Assembly: GCA_902493335.1 (NCBI GenBank)
Contig: CABUPJ010000060.1
Coordinates: 1 to 13,251, forward strand
DNA length: 13,251 nucleotides
DNA from: an uncultured Porphyromonadaceae bacterium
Lineage (GTDB): Bacteria > Bacteroidota > Bacteroidia > Bacteroidales > Muribaculaceae
Reading direction: 5' to 3'
In this document: positions 1-6,674 of the stretch, piece after piece
Layout of the letters: every line of letters starts with the position of its first letter
Numbering within the stretch: position 1 is the first letter of the stretch
Notes under the pieces: model-generated
Seen by the model: only the letters and a program-made list of their open reading frames with translations
Databases searched by the model: none
Told to the model about the DNA's origin: nothing
Program-made: the position numbers and the translations under genes

Positions 1-27
1 TGCACAGACAGTATTTTTAACACTTTC

Positions 28-76
28 CGCTTGCGCGAGTCCTAGATTTCCGCGGGCACTCGTGCCGTGGCAAGCG
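28..76. repeat. Imperfect inverted repeat upstream of the RAYT gene
   Basis: CGCTTGC at 28-34 is the reverse complement of GCAAGCG at 70-76, and inside this pair CGAGT (36-40) faces ACTCG (58-62). Together they could form a long imperfect hairpin. GCAAGCG also recurs at 626-632, in the loop of a hairpin behind the transposase gene. I infer this may be part of the left flank of the RAYT/REP unit, but it could equally be remnant intergenic DNA. Nothing else recognisable lies in 1-92. Confidence 0.3.
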
Positions 77-92
77 ATACAGAAACAACCAC

Positions 93-109
93 CAACCCCG
101 GCGGGGTTG
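93..109. repeat. REP-like hairpin, left copy flanking the RAYT
   Basis: CAACCCCGGCGGGGTTG is a nearly perfect palindrome (7-8 bp stem, minimal loop). Its exact reverse complement occurs at 579-595, so the same hairpin brackets the transposase gene in opposite orientations. This copy ends 21 nt before the chosen start codon at 131. Inverted pairs of short palindromes are typical of REP elements that accompany RAYT genes. Confidence 0.7.
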
Positions 110-130
110 AACATACATATATACTATACC

Positions 131-574
131 ATGAGTAAGACTAAATCACTCCACCACATCGTCTTCGCAACAAAACATCGAAAGCCCACTATCGCAGAAG
201 AGCATAAAAGAGAGCTCTATGCATATATATTCGGCATCCTCAAAAATAAAAAATGCTTTTTGCTACGCATGAACGGTGTTGCCGACCATATCCACATGCT
301 CGTCGATGTACATCCCACTGAGGCCATTGCCGATTTGGTTAAAGACATCAAGCAGAACAGCACACGCTGGATGAGAGAAAATCCTAATTTCCCGAGGTTT
401 GAATATTGGGGAGAAGGATATTACGCGGTTTCTATTGGCGTCGATGGCATAGAGTCGTGCAAGCAATATATCATGGGGCAGGAAGAGCATCATCGGGCAC
501 ATAATCTGTTGGATGAAATGGAGGAGATGGCCGGACGAAACGGACTCGAATGGTATGCCGATGACTGGGACTGA
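131..574 (+). CDS. REP-associated tyrosine transposase (IS200/IS605 TnpA-like, Y1 HUH family)
   Basis: This 147-residue protein is a single-domain Y1 transposase, an HUH-type nuclease that nicks single-stranded DNA next to hairpins through a covalent 5'-phosphotyrosine. The metal-binding HUH motif is His53-Ile-His55 in ADHIHMLV. The likely catalytic tyrosine is Tyr113 in CKQYIMGQEEHH, with Gln117 four residues later as expected for the family. Family members are usually 130-180 residues, so it appears full length. I chose ATG 131 because MSKTKSLHHIVFATKHR is the normal family N-terminus. A frame-open ATG at 62 would add 23 residues translated across the hairpin at 93-109. A solitary gene with no TnpB or cargo, bracketed by an inverted pair of identical hairpins, points to a RAYT (domesticated, REP-linked) rather than a classical IS200 element. 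That subclass call is inference; the Y1 family call is firm. Confidence 0.88.
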   Translation: MSKTKSLHHIVFATKHRKPTIAEEHKRELYAYIFGILKNKKCFLLRMNGVADHIHMLVDVHPTEAIADLVKDIKQNSTRWMRENPNFPRFEYWGEGYYAVSIGVDGIESCKQYIMGQEEHHRAHNLLDEMEEMAGRNGLEWYADDWD

Positions 575-578
575 TGTG

Positions 579-595
579 CAACCCCGCCGGGGTTG
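579..595. repeat. REP-like hairpin, right copy flanking the RAYT
   Basis: CAACCCCGCCGGGGTTG begins 4 nt after the transposase stop codon and is the exact reverse complement of the 93-109 hairpin. It could also act as a transcript-stabilising or terminating stem, but no T-run follows it. Confidence 0.7.
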
Positions 596-616
596 AGGCT
601 TATGTATGAACCACTA

Positions 617-639
617 CCCCGAGCGGCAAGCGCTCGGGG
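617..639. repeat. Perfect 9-bp hairpin behind the RAYT
   Basis: CCCCGAGCG at 617-625 and CGCTCGGGG at 631-639 form a perfect 9-bp stem with loop GCAAG. The GGCAAGC core resembles the hairpin at 12816-12829 (GGCGGC-AA-GCCGCC). It is probably a REP-like palindrome of a different sequence type from the CAACCCC pair. No U-tract follows, so it is not a canonical terminator. Confidence 0.6.
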
Positions 640-650
640 CTAACAAAATT

Positions 651-685
651 TCAGGCCTCCGGCCTGAGTCTCGGCTAAAAAGCCG
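651..685. repeat. Two further short hairpins in series
   Basis: TCAGGCC (651-657) pairs with GGCCTGA (661-667) around a TCC loop. CGGCT (672-676) pairs with AGCCG (681-685) around AAAA. With the 617-639 stem they make three consecutive hairpins in 70 bp, an arrangement like a small REP cluster. One of them could end RAYT transcription, but none has a clear T-tract. Confidence 0.45.
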
Positions 686-705
686 CTATATTAACACATT
701 ATCCA

Positions 706-713
706 TACTTTTG
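706..713 (+). promoter_or_regulatory. Possible Bacteroidetes -7 box, distal lepB promoter
   Basis: TACTTTTG matches the TAnnTTTG box of the Bacteroidetes primary sigma factor and is followed by CATC, as is the box before the endonuclease gene (10951-10958). No good -33 TTTG is visible at the usual spacing. If used, the lepB leader would be about 190 nt and would include the interleaved inverted repeats at 709-758. Confidence 0.3.
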
Positions 714-885
714 CATCATTCTATGAAATTCGTAGATTAATGCAAAACGACATAGAATTTGTCAATTTACCAAATACCCGACAGATATCAGCCGAGATAA
801 CTCGAATTTTCACCCCTCGAACTCCTTTATTCATCAATCTTAACTCTTTTATAAGTTGTTAAGATATTAAATGAATGAAATTGTG

Positions 886-893
886 TATTTTTG
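886..893 (+). promoter_or_regulatory. Likely -7 box of the proximal lepB promoter
   Basis: TATTTTTG matches TAnnTTTG and lies 20 bp before the lepB start codon, giving a very short leader. A TTG at 856-858 is further away than usual for a -33 element, so the match rests on the -7 box alone. Confidence 0.45.
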
Positions 894-913
894 TGCCAAA
901 ATAATTCGTTGAA

Positions 914-2389
914 ATGACTCAGACAACTCAAAATAAACTTTCGTTCAAGGATGATTTCATGCGTCGCCTGTCGGAAGTAAAAACCACCCGATGGGTGCGC
1001 TTCGGCATTGTGACAATGCTCTTCATCGCATGGACAATTTGGCTCGGCTCTTGGTGGCCGGCTATTTTCGTCTTTCTACTGTTTGACATATATATCACCG
1101 GATATATACCCTTCACATGGTGGAAAAAGAGCAAAAACAAGGCTGTGCGCAGTATCATGAGCTGGGTCGACGCCATCGTCTATGCGCTCGTAATCGTCTA
1201 CTTCGTCTTCGCCTTCGTCGGTCAGAACTATCAGATTCCGTCGTCATCGCTCGAGAAAACACTGCTCACCGGCGACTATCTTTGGGTCAACAAGATGACC
1301 TACGGTCCCCGTGTGCCGATGACGCCGGTTCATTTCCCGCTCGTCCACAACCGCCTGCCTATAATCAACACCGACAGCTATCTCGACAAACCCTCGGTAG
1401 AATACAAACGTCTCAAAGGCCTGCGCAAAATCGAGTCAGGCGACATCGTCGTCTTCAACTTCCCCGCCGGCGACACTGTCGCCTCGAAATTCGAGGACAC
1501 CCCCGAATACTATGACCTTCTCGTCAAAAACTATGGCCGTGAGCGCGTTAAAAATGACAAGAACACCTTCGGCGAGATTATCTACCGCCCTGTCGACCGT
1601 CGTCAGAATTTTGTCAAACGCGCCGTCGGTCTCCCGGGCGAAACCCTGAAGATTGTCAACGACACCATCTATATCGACGGCAAGCCGGTCGCCTTTCCCG
1701 AAAACGTCCAGTTCAACTATATAGCCGCTATGAACGGTCCGCTGACCGACGACATCATCAAACGCCTCGAGATAACGGCCTCAGACGTCGAGACAATGTC
1801 GCTCAACGAGTTCGACCGCGCCAACCTCGCTACATGGATTCCCGGCGCCAAAGACGCCACACACTTCTATGCCTTGCCGCTCACTGCCAAGATGATAACC
1901 GAGCTGACCGACGCCGGCATGCTCAAAGGCTATATCAAGACCAACACACTCCTCCCTCCCGGCGCTCAGGGCAGCTATCTCTTCCCCGACGGACTCGCCG
2001 ACTCTTGGTCGCTCAGCAACTACGGCGGCGACAACGGCATCCTCATTCCCGCCAAAGGCATGACGATAAAGCTCGACCGCGACAGCTGGCTCACATATCA
2101 GCGCGCGATACGCAACTACGAGGGACACACCGACTCTTACTTTAAAGACGGACGTGTCTATATCGACGGCAAACCGGCCGACACATACACATTCGCCATG
2201 GACTATTACTTCATGATGGGCGACAACCGCGACTTCTCGCAGGACTCGCGCTTCTGGGGCTTTGTTCCCGAAGACCATGTCGTCGGCACACCGATGTTTG
2301 TCATCATCTCGTTTGACCGCGACCGCAGCCTCCTTGACGGCGGCATCAGATGGAACCGCATCTTCCGCGACGCCAACCCTGACAAATGA
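914..2389 (+). CDS. lepB: Signal peptidase I (type I leader peptidase)
   Basis: This 491-residue inner-membrane serine protease removes signal peptides from exported proteins. Hydrophobic segments near residues 29-45, 48-62 and 86-103 precede the catalytic domain. The family boxes are in order: IPSSSLEKTLLTGD with predicted nucleophile Ser112; SGDIVVFNFPAGD (175-187); NFVKRAVGLPGE with general base Lys235; and MMGDNRDFSQDSRFWGF (about 434-450). The residue after the nucleophile is Leu where many homologues have Met. A long stretch between about residues 260 and 425 separates the Lys box from the GDNRD box, making the protein much longer than the E. coli enzyme (about 324 residues). Large inserts are common in Bacteroidetes LepB. 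The start at 914 fits the promoter-like box at 886-893. The downstream WbqC-like gene begins within its stop (ATGA), so the two are probably cotranscribed and translationally coupled. Confidence 0.95.
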   Translation: MTQTTQNKLSFKDDFMRRLSEVKTTRWVRFGIVTMLFIAWTIWLGSWWPAIFVFLLFDIYITGYIPFTWWKKSKNKAVRSIMSWVDAIVYALVIVYFVFAFVGQNYQIPSSSLEKTLLTGDYLWVNKMTYGPRVPMTPVHFPLVHNRLPIINTDSYLDKPSVEYKRLKGLRKIESGDIVVFNFPAGDTVASKFEDTPEYYDLLVKNYGRERVKNDKNTFGEIIYRPVDRRQNFVKRAVGLPGETLKIVNDTIYIDGKPVAFPENVQFNYIAAMNGPLTDDIIKRLEITASDVETMSLNEFDRANLATWIPGAKDATHFYALPLTAKMITELTDAGMLKGYIKTNTLLPPGAQGSYLFPDGLADSWSLSNYGGDNGILIPAKGMTIKLDRDSWLTYQRAIRNYEGHTDSYFKDGRVYIDGKPADTYTFAMDYYFMMGDNRDFSQDSRFWGFVPEDHVVGTPMFVIISFDRDRSLLDGGIRWNRIFRDANPDK

Positions 2390-3045
2390 CACCACTCCGC
2401 AGATTCGACGACCGCCATATCGCACTGCTGCCCCCGCAGTATATGGCCGCAACGGGCTATTATGCCATTATGGCCGCCTACGGGCGCGCTGTGATCGACA
2501 CAGCCATGACAGCCAACAAACGCTTCAAAAGCGCCCACCGATGCGATATAATCAACACACAGGGGCCTCTGTCGCTTACTGTCCCCGTCGACCATCAGCC
2601 CGGCCGCCGTTCATGGAACGAAACAGCCGTGTCTACCCACGGACGCTGGTGGCACGTCCATCGCGTATCGCTCGAATCGGCCTACGGACGCACACCCTTC
2701 TTTGAATTCTACTACGACCGGTTCAAACCGCTGCTGTCAGAACCGGGCACAGTCTTCAGGACTATTGCGGAGCTCGATATGGCCGCCGACAGCGTCATAA
2801 GACAAATACTCGGCATCGACACCCGAATCGCCTCTGAGACCCCTCAGAATGCGTCAGACACCATTATAAAAGATTACAGGAGCTGCGACTTCAAATCGGC
2901 AGCTCCCGTAGAGTATTATCAGGTGAGATCATCTAAATTCGGCTTCGTCGCCGGTCTGAGTGTCCTCGACCTTATCTTCAATGTCGGACCCGAGTCGCCC
3001 CTCGTCCTGAAGGAAATAATCGACCGCATGTTCCCGTCAGAATGA
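2386..3045 (+). CDS. WbqC-like family protein
   Basis: This 219-residue protein resembles the WbqC family (named from O-antigen clusters, biochemical role unsettled). Supporting features are the N-terminal LLPPQYMAATGYYAIM segment, the LSLTVPVDH strand (about 62-70), W88/W89 followed by HVHRVSLESAYGRTPFF, and the C-terminal VAGLSVLDLIFNVGPESP region, which matches the family's closing LSxLDLLFNxGP pattern. It has no signal peptide or membrane segment and is probably cytoplasmic. Its ATG overlaps the lepB stop codon (ATGA), which argues for one transcript and coupled translation. A WbqC-like gene behind lepB is a layout I associate with Bacteroidetes. Its 3' end overlaps the oppositely oriented gene at 3037-3558 by 9 bp. 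Confidence 0.8.
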   Translation: MTPLRRFDDRHIALLPPQYMAATGYYAIMAAYGRAVIDTAMTANKRFKSAHRCDIINTQGPLSLTVPVDHQPGRRSWNETAVSTHGRWWHVHRVSLESAYGRTPFFEFYYDRFKPLLSEPGTVFRTIAELDMAADSVIRQILGIDTRIASETPQNASDTIIKDYRSCDFKSAAPVEYYQVRSSKFGFVAGLSVLDLIFNVGPESPLVLKEIIDRMFPSE

Positions 3046-3558
3046 CGAGATGGCTCTGAGCTGATCGATGATTTCCGACACCGTCATCTTGCGCTGGCGG
3101 CGCAGCACCTCGGCAAATTCGTTGGCACTCTGGTGTATCTGGCTGTATGAAAACAGCCGGTCGAAATAATTGTAGTTTTTGTCGAATATGACATCGGCCT
3201 CGTCGGCATCGAGCTGATAACCGTCGACACCGTCACGCCGGTTGCATTCCTTCAGCAGCCGGGCTATGTCAGACGAGAGTTTGCGGCGGTGGCGGACATA
3301 ATTGCGGCACATCATATTGGCGATGCGCATCGCCGTCAGCACCTGAAAATGTTTTACCATCTCGTTCCAGACGATTCTCGGAGATACGCGCGGATTTGAT
3401 ACATACTCAAAATAACGCGAAAACTCTATCGACTCGGCATCGTCGAGCGACAGCGACTCTATGATTGAATCGGCATCGAGTGCCACGACAGAAATAGCCA
3501 CGCCTGTGAGGCCGTAGACCTTGTCGTCTTCATCTACATATTTCAGTTTATCTTCCAT
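3037..3558 (-). CDS. Uncharacterised 173-residue protein, last gene of the nadA-porZ operon
   Basis: I do not recognise this family. The protein is probably soluble, with no signal peptide or transmembrane segment. The N-terminal part is acidic (MEDKLKYVDEDDKVYG, then LDADSIIESLSLDDAESIEF). The rest looks mainly helical, with a basic patch RNYVRHRRKL near the middle and KNYNYFDRLFSYSQIHQSANEF towards the C-terminus. It begins 26 bp downstream of the PorZ-like gene on the same strand, so it is likely cotranscribed. Codon choice matches its neighbours and supports a real gene. It meets the WbqC-like gene tail to tail with a 9-bp overlap (3037-3045), leaving no room for an intergenic terminator. 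Function unknown. Confidence 0.75.
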   Translation of the reverse strand: MEDKLKYVDEDDKVYGLTGVAISVVALDADSIIESLSLDDAESIEFSRYFEYVSNPRVSPRIVWNEMVKHFQVLTAMRIANMMCRNYVRHRRKLSSDIARLLKECNRRDGVDGYQLDADEADVIFDKNYNYFDRLFSYSQIHQSANEFAEVLRRQRKMTVSEIIDQLRAISSF

Positions 3559-3584
3559 ACTATTCTTAACGCAAGAAGAGAGTC

Positions 3585-6005
3585 TTAGTTTACAACAAGT
3601 ATCTTGGTGACGACACTTTCAGAGCCGCCGTCCTCGCTCTGCGACGCAAAGACAAAGTAAACGCCCGAACGCACGCGCTCGCCCGACGCGTTACAGCCGT
3701 CCCAGGTAAACATACCGCCCTCCGAACGTCCCTGATGGAAGACGTTGCCGGCGGCATCGGCTATCTTGACAAGAGAGTTTTCCATAAGACCCGTGACGGT
3801 AATCCAGCCGTGATAGTCGGGTCTGACGGGGTTGGGATAGGCATATACCTCGCTGTAGTCGTCCTTGCCCGGCGACGAAGTGCCGCGGTACGAGATCAGA
3901 CCCTGCGCCGTGCCGAAATAGACCATATTGCCCTCGGGGTCGCAGTAGACCGAGTAGACCGCATTTGAAGGCAGCGGCGAATTGTTGACATCGAAGTGCT
4001 CGATAATCTTGTCACCGTTCTCGCTGACGAGATAGACGCCCGAAGCCTCTGTCGCTATCCATTTGCGGTTGCTCGGGTCGACGGCCATGGCGTTGATCTG
4101 GTCTGACTCGAGAAGATAGTCGGCATAGTTTGTACCGTCGTTGCGGGGCACTTTGATGCGGCTGATGCGCGCGGTCGGATTGACAGAAGCCGCCGGATTG
4201 GTTATCTCGTAGACACCCGATGTCGTGCCTACCCAGATGCGTCCGCGGGCATCCTCAATGATGCTTACCTGACGGTCATAACTTACCGTCGCGCCGTCCT
4301 GATCTGTAAAAGACGTGAAATGCACTGTCTCGTCATCGGCCGGGTTGGCATAGGTGCCTTTGGTATCGATAAGGATAAGTCCGCCTCCCCATGCACCGGT
4401 GAAAATGGCGACGATATTTGATTTCTCGCAGAAAAGCGACTGGAAGTCTTTCTGATTGACAAAAGTCGAAGGTATGCGCGCTTCAACCCAGTCTTCGGCA
4501 GTGACATTGGGAATATTACGGCGTTTGGCAGCGGGAAGTATGAAATACGGCCCTTTTGTGTTGTCACGGCGATAAGCGACGCCGGCCCACAGGTTTCCGG
4601 CTTTGTCTATCTTGACATCAAAGACTCGGCTGGCGTTATTGGCACCCCAGGCCGATATAAGGGGCGAGTTTGTGGCGTTGAAACGATGTATCTGCTCGTT
4701 GCCTCTGACAACAAAGAGACCTTCGAGACCGTTGGCGCAATAATATATCTCGGGGTCGTCGGGATCCTCGACCACACCGGCGACACCGCCATACATGGCC
4801 GTGTTCTTGTCACGGTTCTGATACGACTTGGTGAAATCGAGTGTGGCATTGACGACCGCCACATCGCGGAAACTGCCGTTTTCGAGAATATCTGTCTGTT
4901 GACGCACGTCGGTGTTGTCAGACACCTTATAGACTGTCTTGAACGCCGTCGGACCGGCATTATAGATATAAAGACGCTTATGGTCACGCGAAGGCATCAT
5001 ACCGGCTACAGCGCCGACACTCATGGCCTCCGGACGGTATTTGTCGTTCAGCACGGTCGGAGTAGCGCCCGAAATATCAAAACGGCCTATACCCTCGGCA
5101 TCGCCGGCCCATATCGTCTTACCGCTTCTGTAGGCGATCGAGGCATTTGCAAAAGCCTCGGGTATGGCGATTGTCTCGACAGCGTTACCCTCGTCATCCA
5201 TGACGTTTATATTGCTGCCGTCAAGAAAATAAAAACCTTTTTCGCAGTCATTGAATCCGCCTTTGATGTTGACGAGCGCGCCGGTTGTGGTCTGGCGGCT
5301 GTTTTCAAAGTCGAAAGTCGCGAGGCGTGTCTTGCTGTCCGTGCTCGACAGCATCGCGCGGTTGCCGCCTATAGGTCTGATGTCGTTGAGCACCGACGAA
5401 CCTATCTCCTTGAATCTGTCGAATGTGTTGTGACGCGTGTCGACATCGGCCCAATAGAATTTTCGGTTATACGAAAGAAGCAGTTTGTCATCGACGATTG
5501 TCACGCGGTCTATATTGATGTTATATATTCCCGATTCTCTTACTTCATGACGCTGGTCGTCATAGACAACCAGACCGAAGTCGAGTGCGAGATAAATCCT
5601 GTTGTCTTTGAAGAAGACATCGTTTATCTGCTTGTTGGCCGACATGACGGCGTCTTTGATGTCAGGCATGTTGATGACTGTGCCGTCGTCATAGACGAGA
5701 TCGATATTGGCGTTTTCATAGCAACATAACAGATAATGATTCTCATCATTATAGTAGATGGCTGTTATTTTATTGTCACTTAGTTTATTCGAACTGTTGA
5801 AGATATAAGTCTCGTTGTCTTCGGGCGTATAGGAATACAGATTGTTGAGCGACAGGAAATATAATTTCGAAGGTGTTTCGATTACCTTGGCATATTCTCC
5901 TGAAAACTGCGGATAGATATTCCATTCGCCGACCGAACTGATGGCTTTCGCCGACAGCAGGGTGACAACAGCGGTCATAAATGTGACAATACGTCGTATA
6001 TTCAT
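3585..6005 (-). CDS. porZ: PorZ-like two-beta-propeller protein with C-terminal sorting-type domain
   Basis: This 806-residue exported protein resembles PorZ, the surface protein that helps deliver anionic LPS to the sortase PorU of the type IX secretion system (T9SS) in Porphyromonas gingivalis. A signal peptide is visible (MNIRRIVTFMTAVVTLLSAKA, cleavage probably near residue 21). The first propeller contains the PorZ-like pattern KLSDNKITAIYYND (74-87), ENANIDLVYDDGT (97-109) and IYLALDFGLVVYDD (137-150). The second half has two-component-regulator-type propeller blades such as GRIWVGTTSGVYEIT and NRKWIATEASGVYLVS. The last ~90 residues (about 716-806) begin with YAYPNPVRPDY and end in VVTKILVVN, as in T9SS type A or FlgD-like Ig domains. 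It starts 13 bp after rdgB. Assignment to PorZ rather than another propeller protein is good but not certain, and the T9SS role in this organism is inferred. Confidence 0.8.
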   Translation of the reverse strand: MNIRRIVTFMTAVVTLLSAKAISSVGEWNIYPQFSGEYAKVIETPSKLYFLSLNNLYSYTPEDNETYIFNSSNKLSDNKITAIYYNDENHYLLCCYENANIDLVYDDGTVINMPDIKDAVMSANKQINDVFFKDNRIYLALDFGLVVYDDQRHEVRESGIYNINIDRVTIVDDKLLLSYNRKFYWADVDTRHNTFDRFKEIGSSVLNDIRPIGGNRAMLSSTDSKTRLATFDFENSRQTTTGALVNIKGGFNDCEKGFYFLDGSNINVMDDEGNAVETIAIPEAFANASIAYRSGKTIWAGDAEGIGRFDISGATPTVLNDKYRPEAMSVGAVAGMMPSRDHKRLYIYNAGPTAFKTVYKVSDNTDVRQQTDILENGSFRDVAVVNATLDFTKSYQNRDKNTAMYGGVAGVVEDPDDPEIYYCANGLEGLFVVRGNEQIHRFNATNSPLISAWGANNASRVFDVKIDKAGNLWAGVAYRRDNTKGPYFILPAAKRRNIPNVTAEDWVEARIPSTFVNQKDFQSLFCEKSNIVAIFTGAWGGGLILIDTKGTYANPADDETVHFTSFTDQDGATVSYDRQVSIIEDARGRIWVGTTSGVYEITNPAASVNPTARISRIKVPRNDGTNYADYLLESDQINAMAVDPSNRKWIATEASGVYLVSENGDKIIEHFDVNNSPLPSNAVYSVYCDPEGNMVYFGTAQGLISYRGTSSPGKDDYSEVYAYPNPVRPDYHGWITVTGLMENSLVKIADAAGNVFHQGRSEGGMFTWDGCNASGERVRSGVYFVFASQSEDGGSESVVTKILVVN

Positions 6006-6018
6006 ATTATTATAGCTT

Positions 6019-6594
6019 TTATTCGTTTAGATAAGCGATCAGTTTCGCCACTGCGCGGCCGCGATGACTCACGGCGTTCTTCTCATAGGGCGTAGCCTCG
6101 GCAAAGGTCATTTTCCAGCCTTCGGGTCTGAAGACAGGGTCGTAGCCGAAACCGTCTGTACCCGACGGCGACTCTGTTATTTCACCGTCGACTATGCCTT
6201 CAAACAGATGTGTCTCGCCGTCTTTTATCAGGGCTATGACCGTTCTGAATCTGGCATGGCGGTTTTCCTCGCCGTCGAGCATCGAGAGAAGTTTATTCAT
6301 GTTGGCTTTGGAATCATGACCGAGACCGGCGAAACGGGCCGAGTAGACGCCGGGCTGACCGCCGAGGGCATCGACCTCGAGGCCTGTGTCGTCGGCAAAA
6401 CAGTCGTAGCCGTAACGGTCTTTGACCCAACGGGCCTTCAGCATGGCATTGCCTTCGAGCGTGTCGGCGGTCTCGGGTATATCGTCATGACAGCCGATGT
6501 CGCCGAGACTGAGCAGCTCGAAACGGTCTCCGATTATCTGACGCAACTCCGAAAGCTTGTGTGCGTTATTTGTGGCAAAAACTAATTTTTCCAT
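6019..6594 (-). CDS. rdgB: Non-canonical purine NTP pyrophosphatase (dITP/XTP/ITP diphosphatase)
   Basis: This 191-residue cytosolic enzyme of the HAM1/RdgB family hydrolyses ITP, dITP and XTP to the monophosphate and pyrophosphate, keeping deaminated purines out of DNA and RNA. Diagnostic motifs are all present: FATNNAHKLSEL (6-17), FADDTGLEVDAL (66-77) with metal-binding/catalytic Asp68-Asp69, GQPGVYSARFAG (79-90), DGFGYDPVF (147-155) and SHRGRA (176-181). Length is normal for the family. It lies 74 bp downstream of leuS and 13 bp upstream of the PorZ-like gene on the same strand, consistent with a shared transcript. Confidence 0.96.
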   Translation of the reverse strand: MEKLVFATNNAHKLSELRQIIGDRFELLSLGDIGCHDDIPETADTLEGNAMLKARWVKDRYGYDCFADDTGLEVDALGGQPGVYSARFAGLGHDSKANMNKLLSMLDGEENRHARFRTVIALIKDGETHLFEGIVDGEITESPSGTDGFGYDPVFRPEGWKMTFAEATPYEKNAVSHRGRAVAKLIAYLNE

Positions 6595-6650
6595 AAGAGA
6601 GATGATATAATCAACGGCAAATCAGCCTTATTATTATCTCCGGTCGGTCG

Positions 6651-6674
6651 TTTAACTTATCCTTTAACTTATCC
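6651..6674. repeat. Perfect 12-bp tandem duplication over the leuS stop codon
   Basis: TTTAACTTATCC occurs twice back to back (6651-6662 and 6663-6674). On the minus strand this reads GGATAAGTTAAA twice, with the first TAA being the leuS stop codon. The second copy repeats the stop just downstream. It looks like a recent slippage duplication. The 10-mer TTAACTTATC occurs again at 10724-10733 in the AT-rich region. Confidence 0.7.

Noticed and set aside
62..130. Longer start for the transposase at ATG 62
   Set aside because: The extra 23 residues are translated from the REP-like hairpin and AT-rich leader, and homologues start at the MSKTKSLHHIVFATKHR segment encoded from 131.
672..685. Intrinsic terminator of the transposase gene
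   Set aside because: The 5-bp stem is weak and no T-tract follows, so it is listed only as a hairpin in a series.
4686..5729. Long plus-strand open frame (347 codons) inside the PorZ-like gene
   Set aside because: It is antisense to a convincing gene with a signal peptide and recognisable domains, and its product matches nothing. Long shadow frames are common in GC-rich coding DNA.
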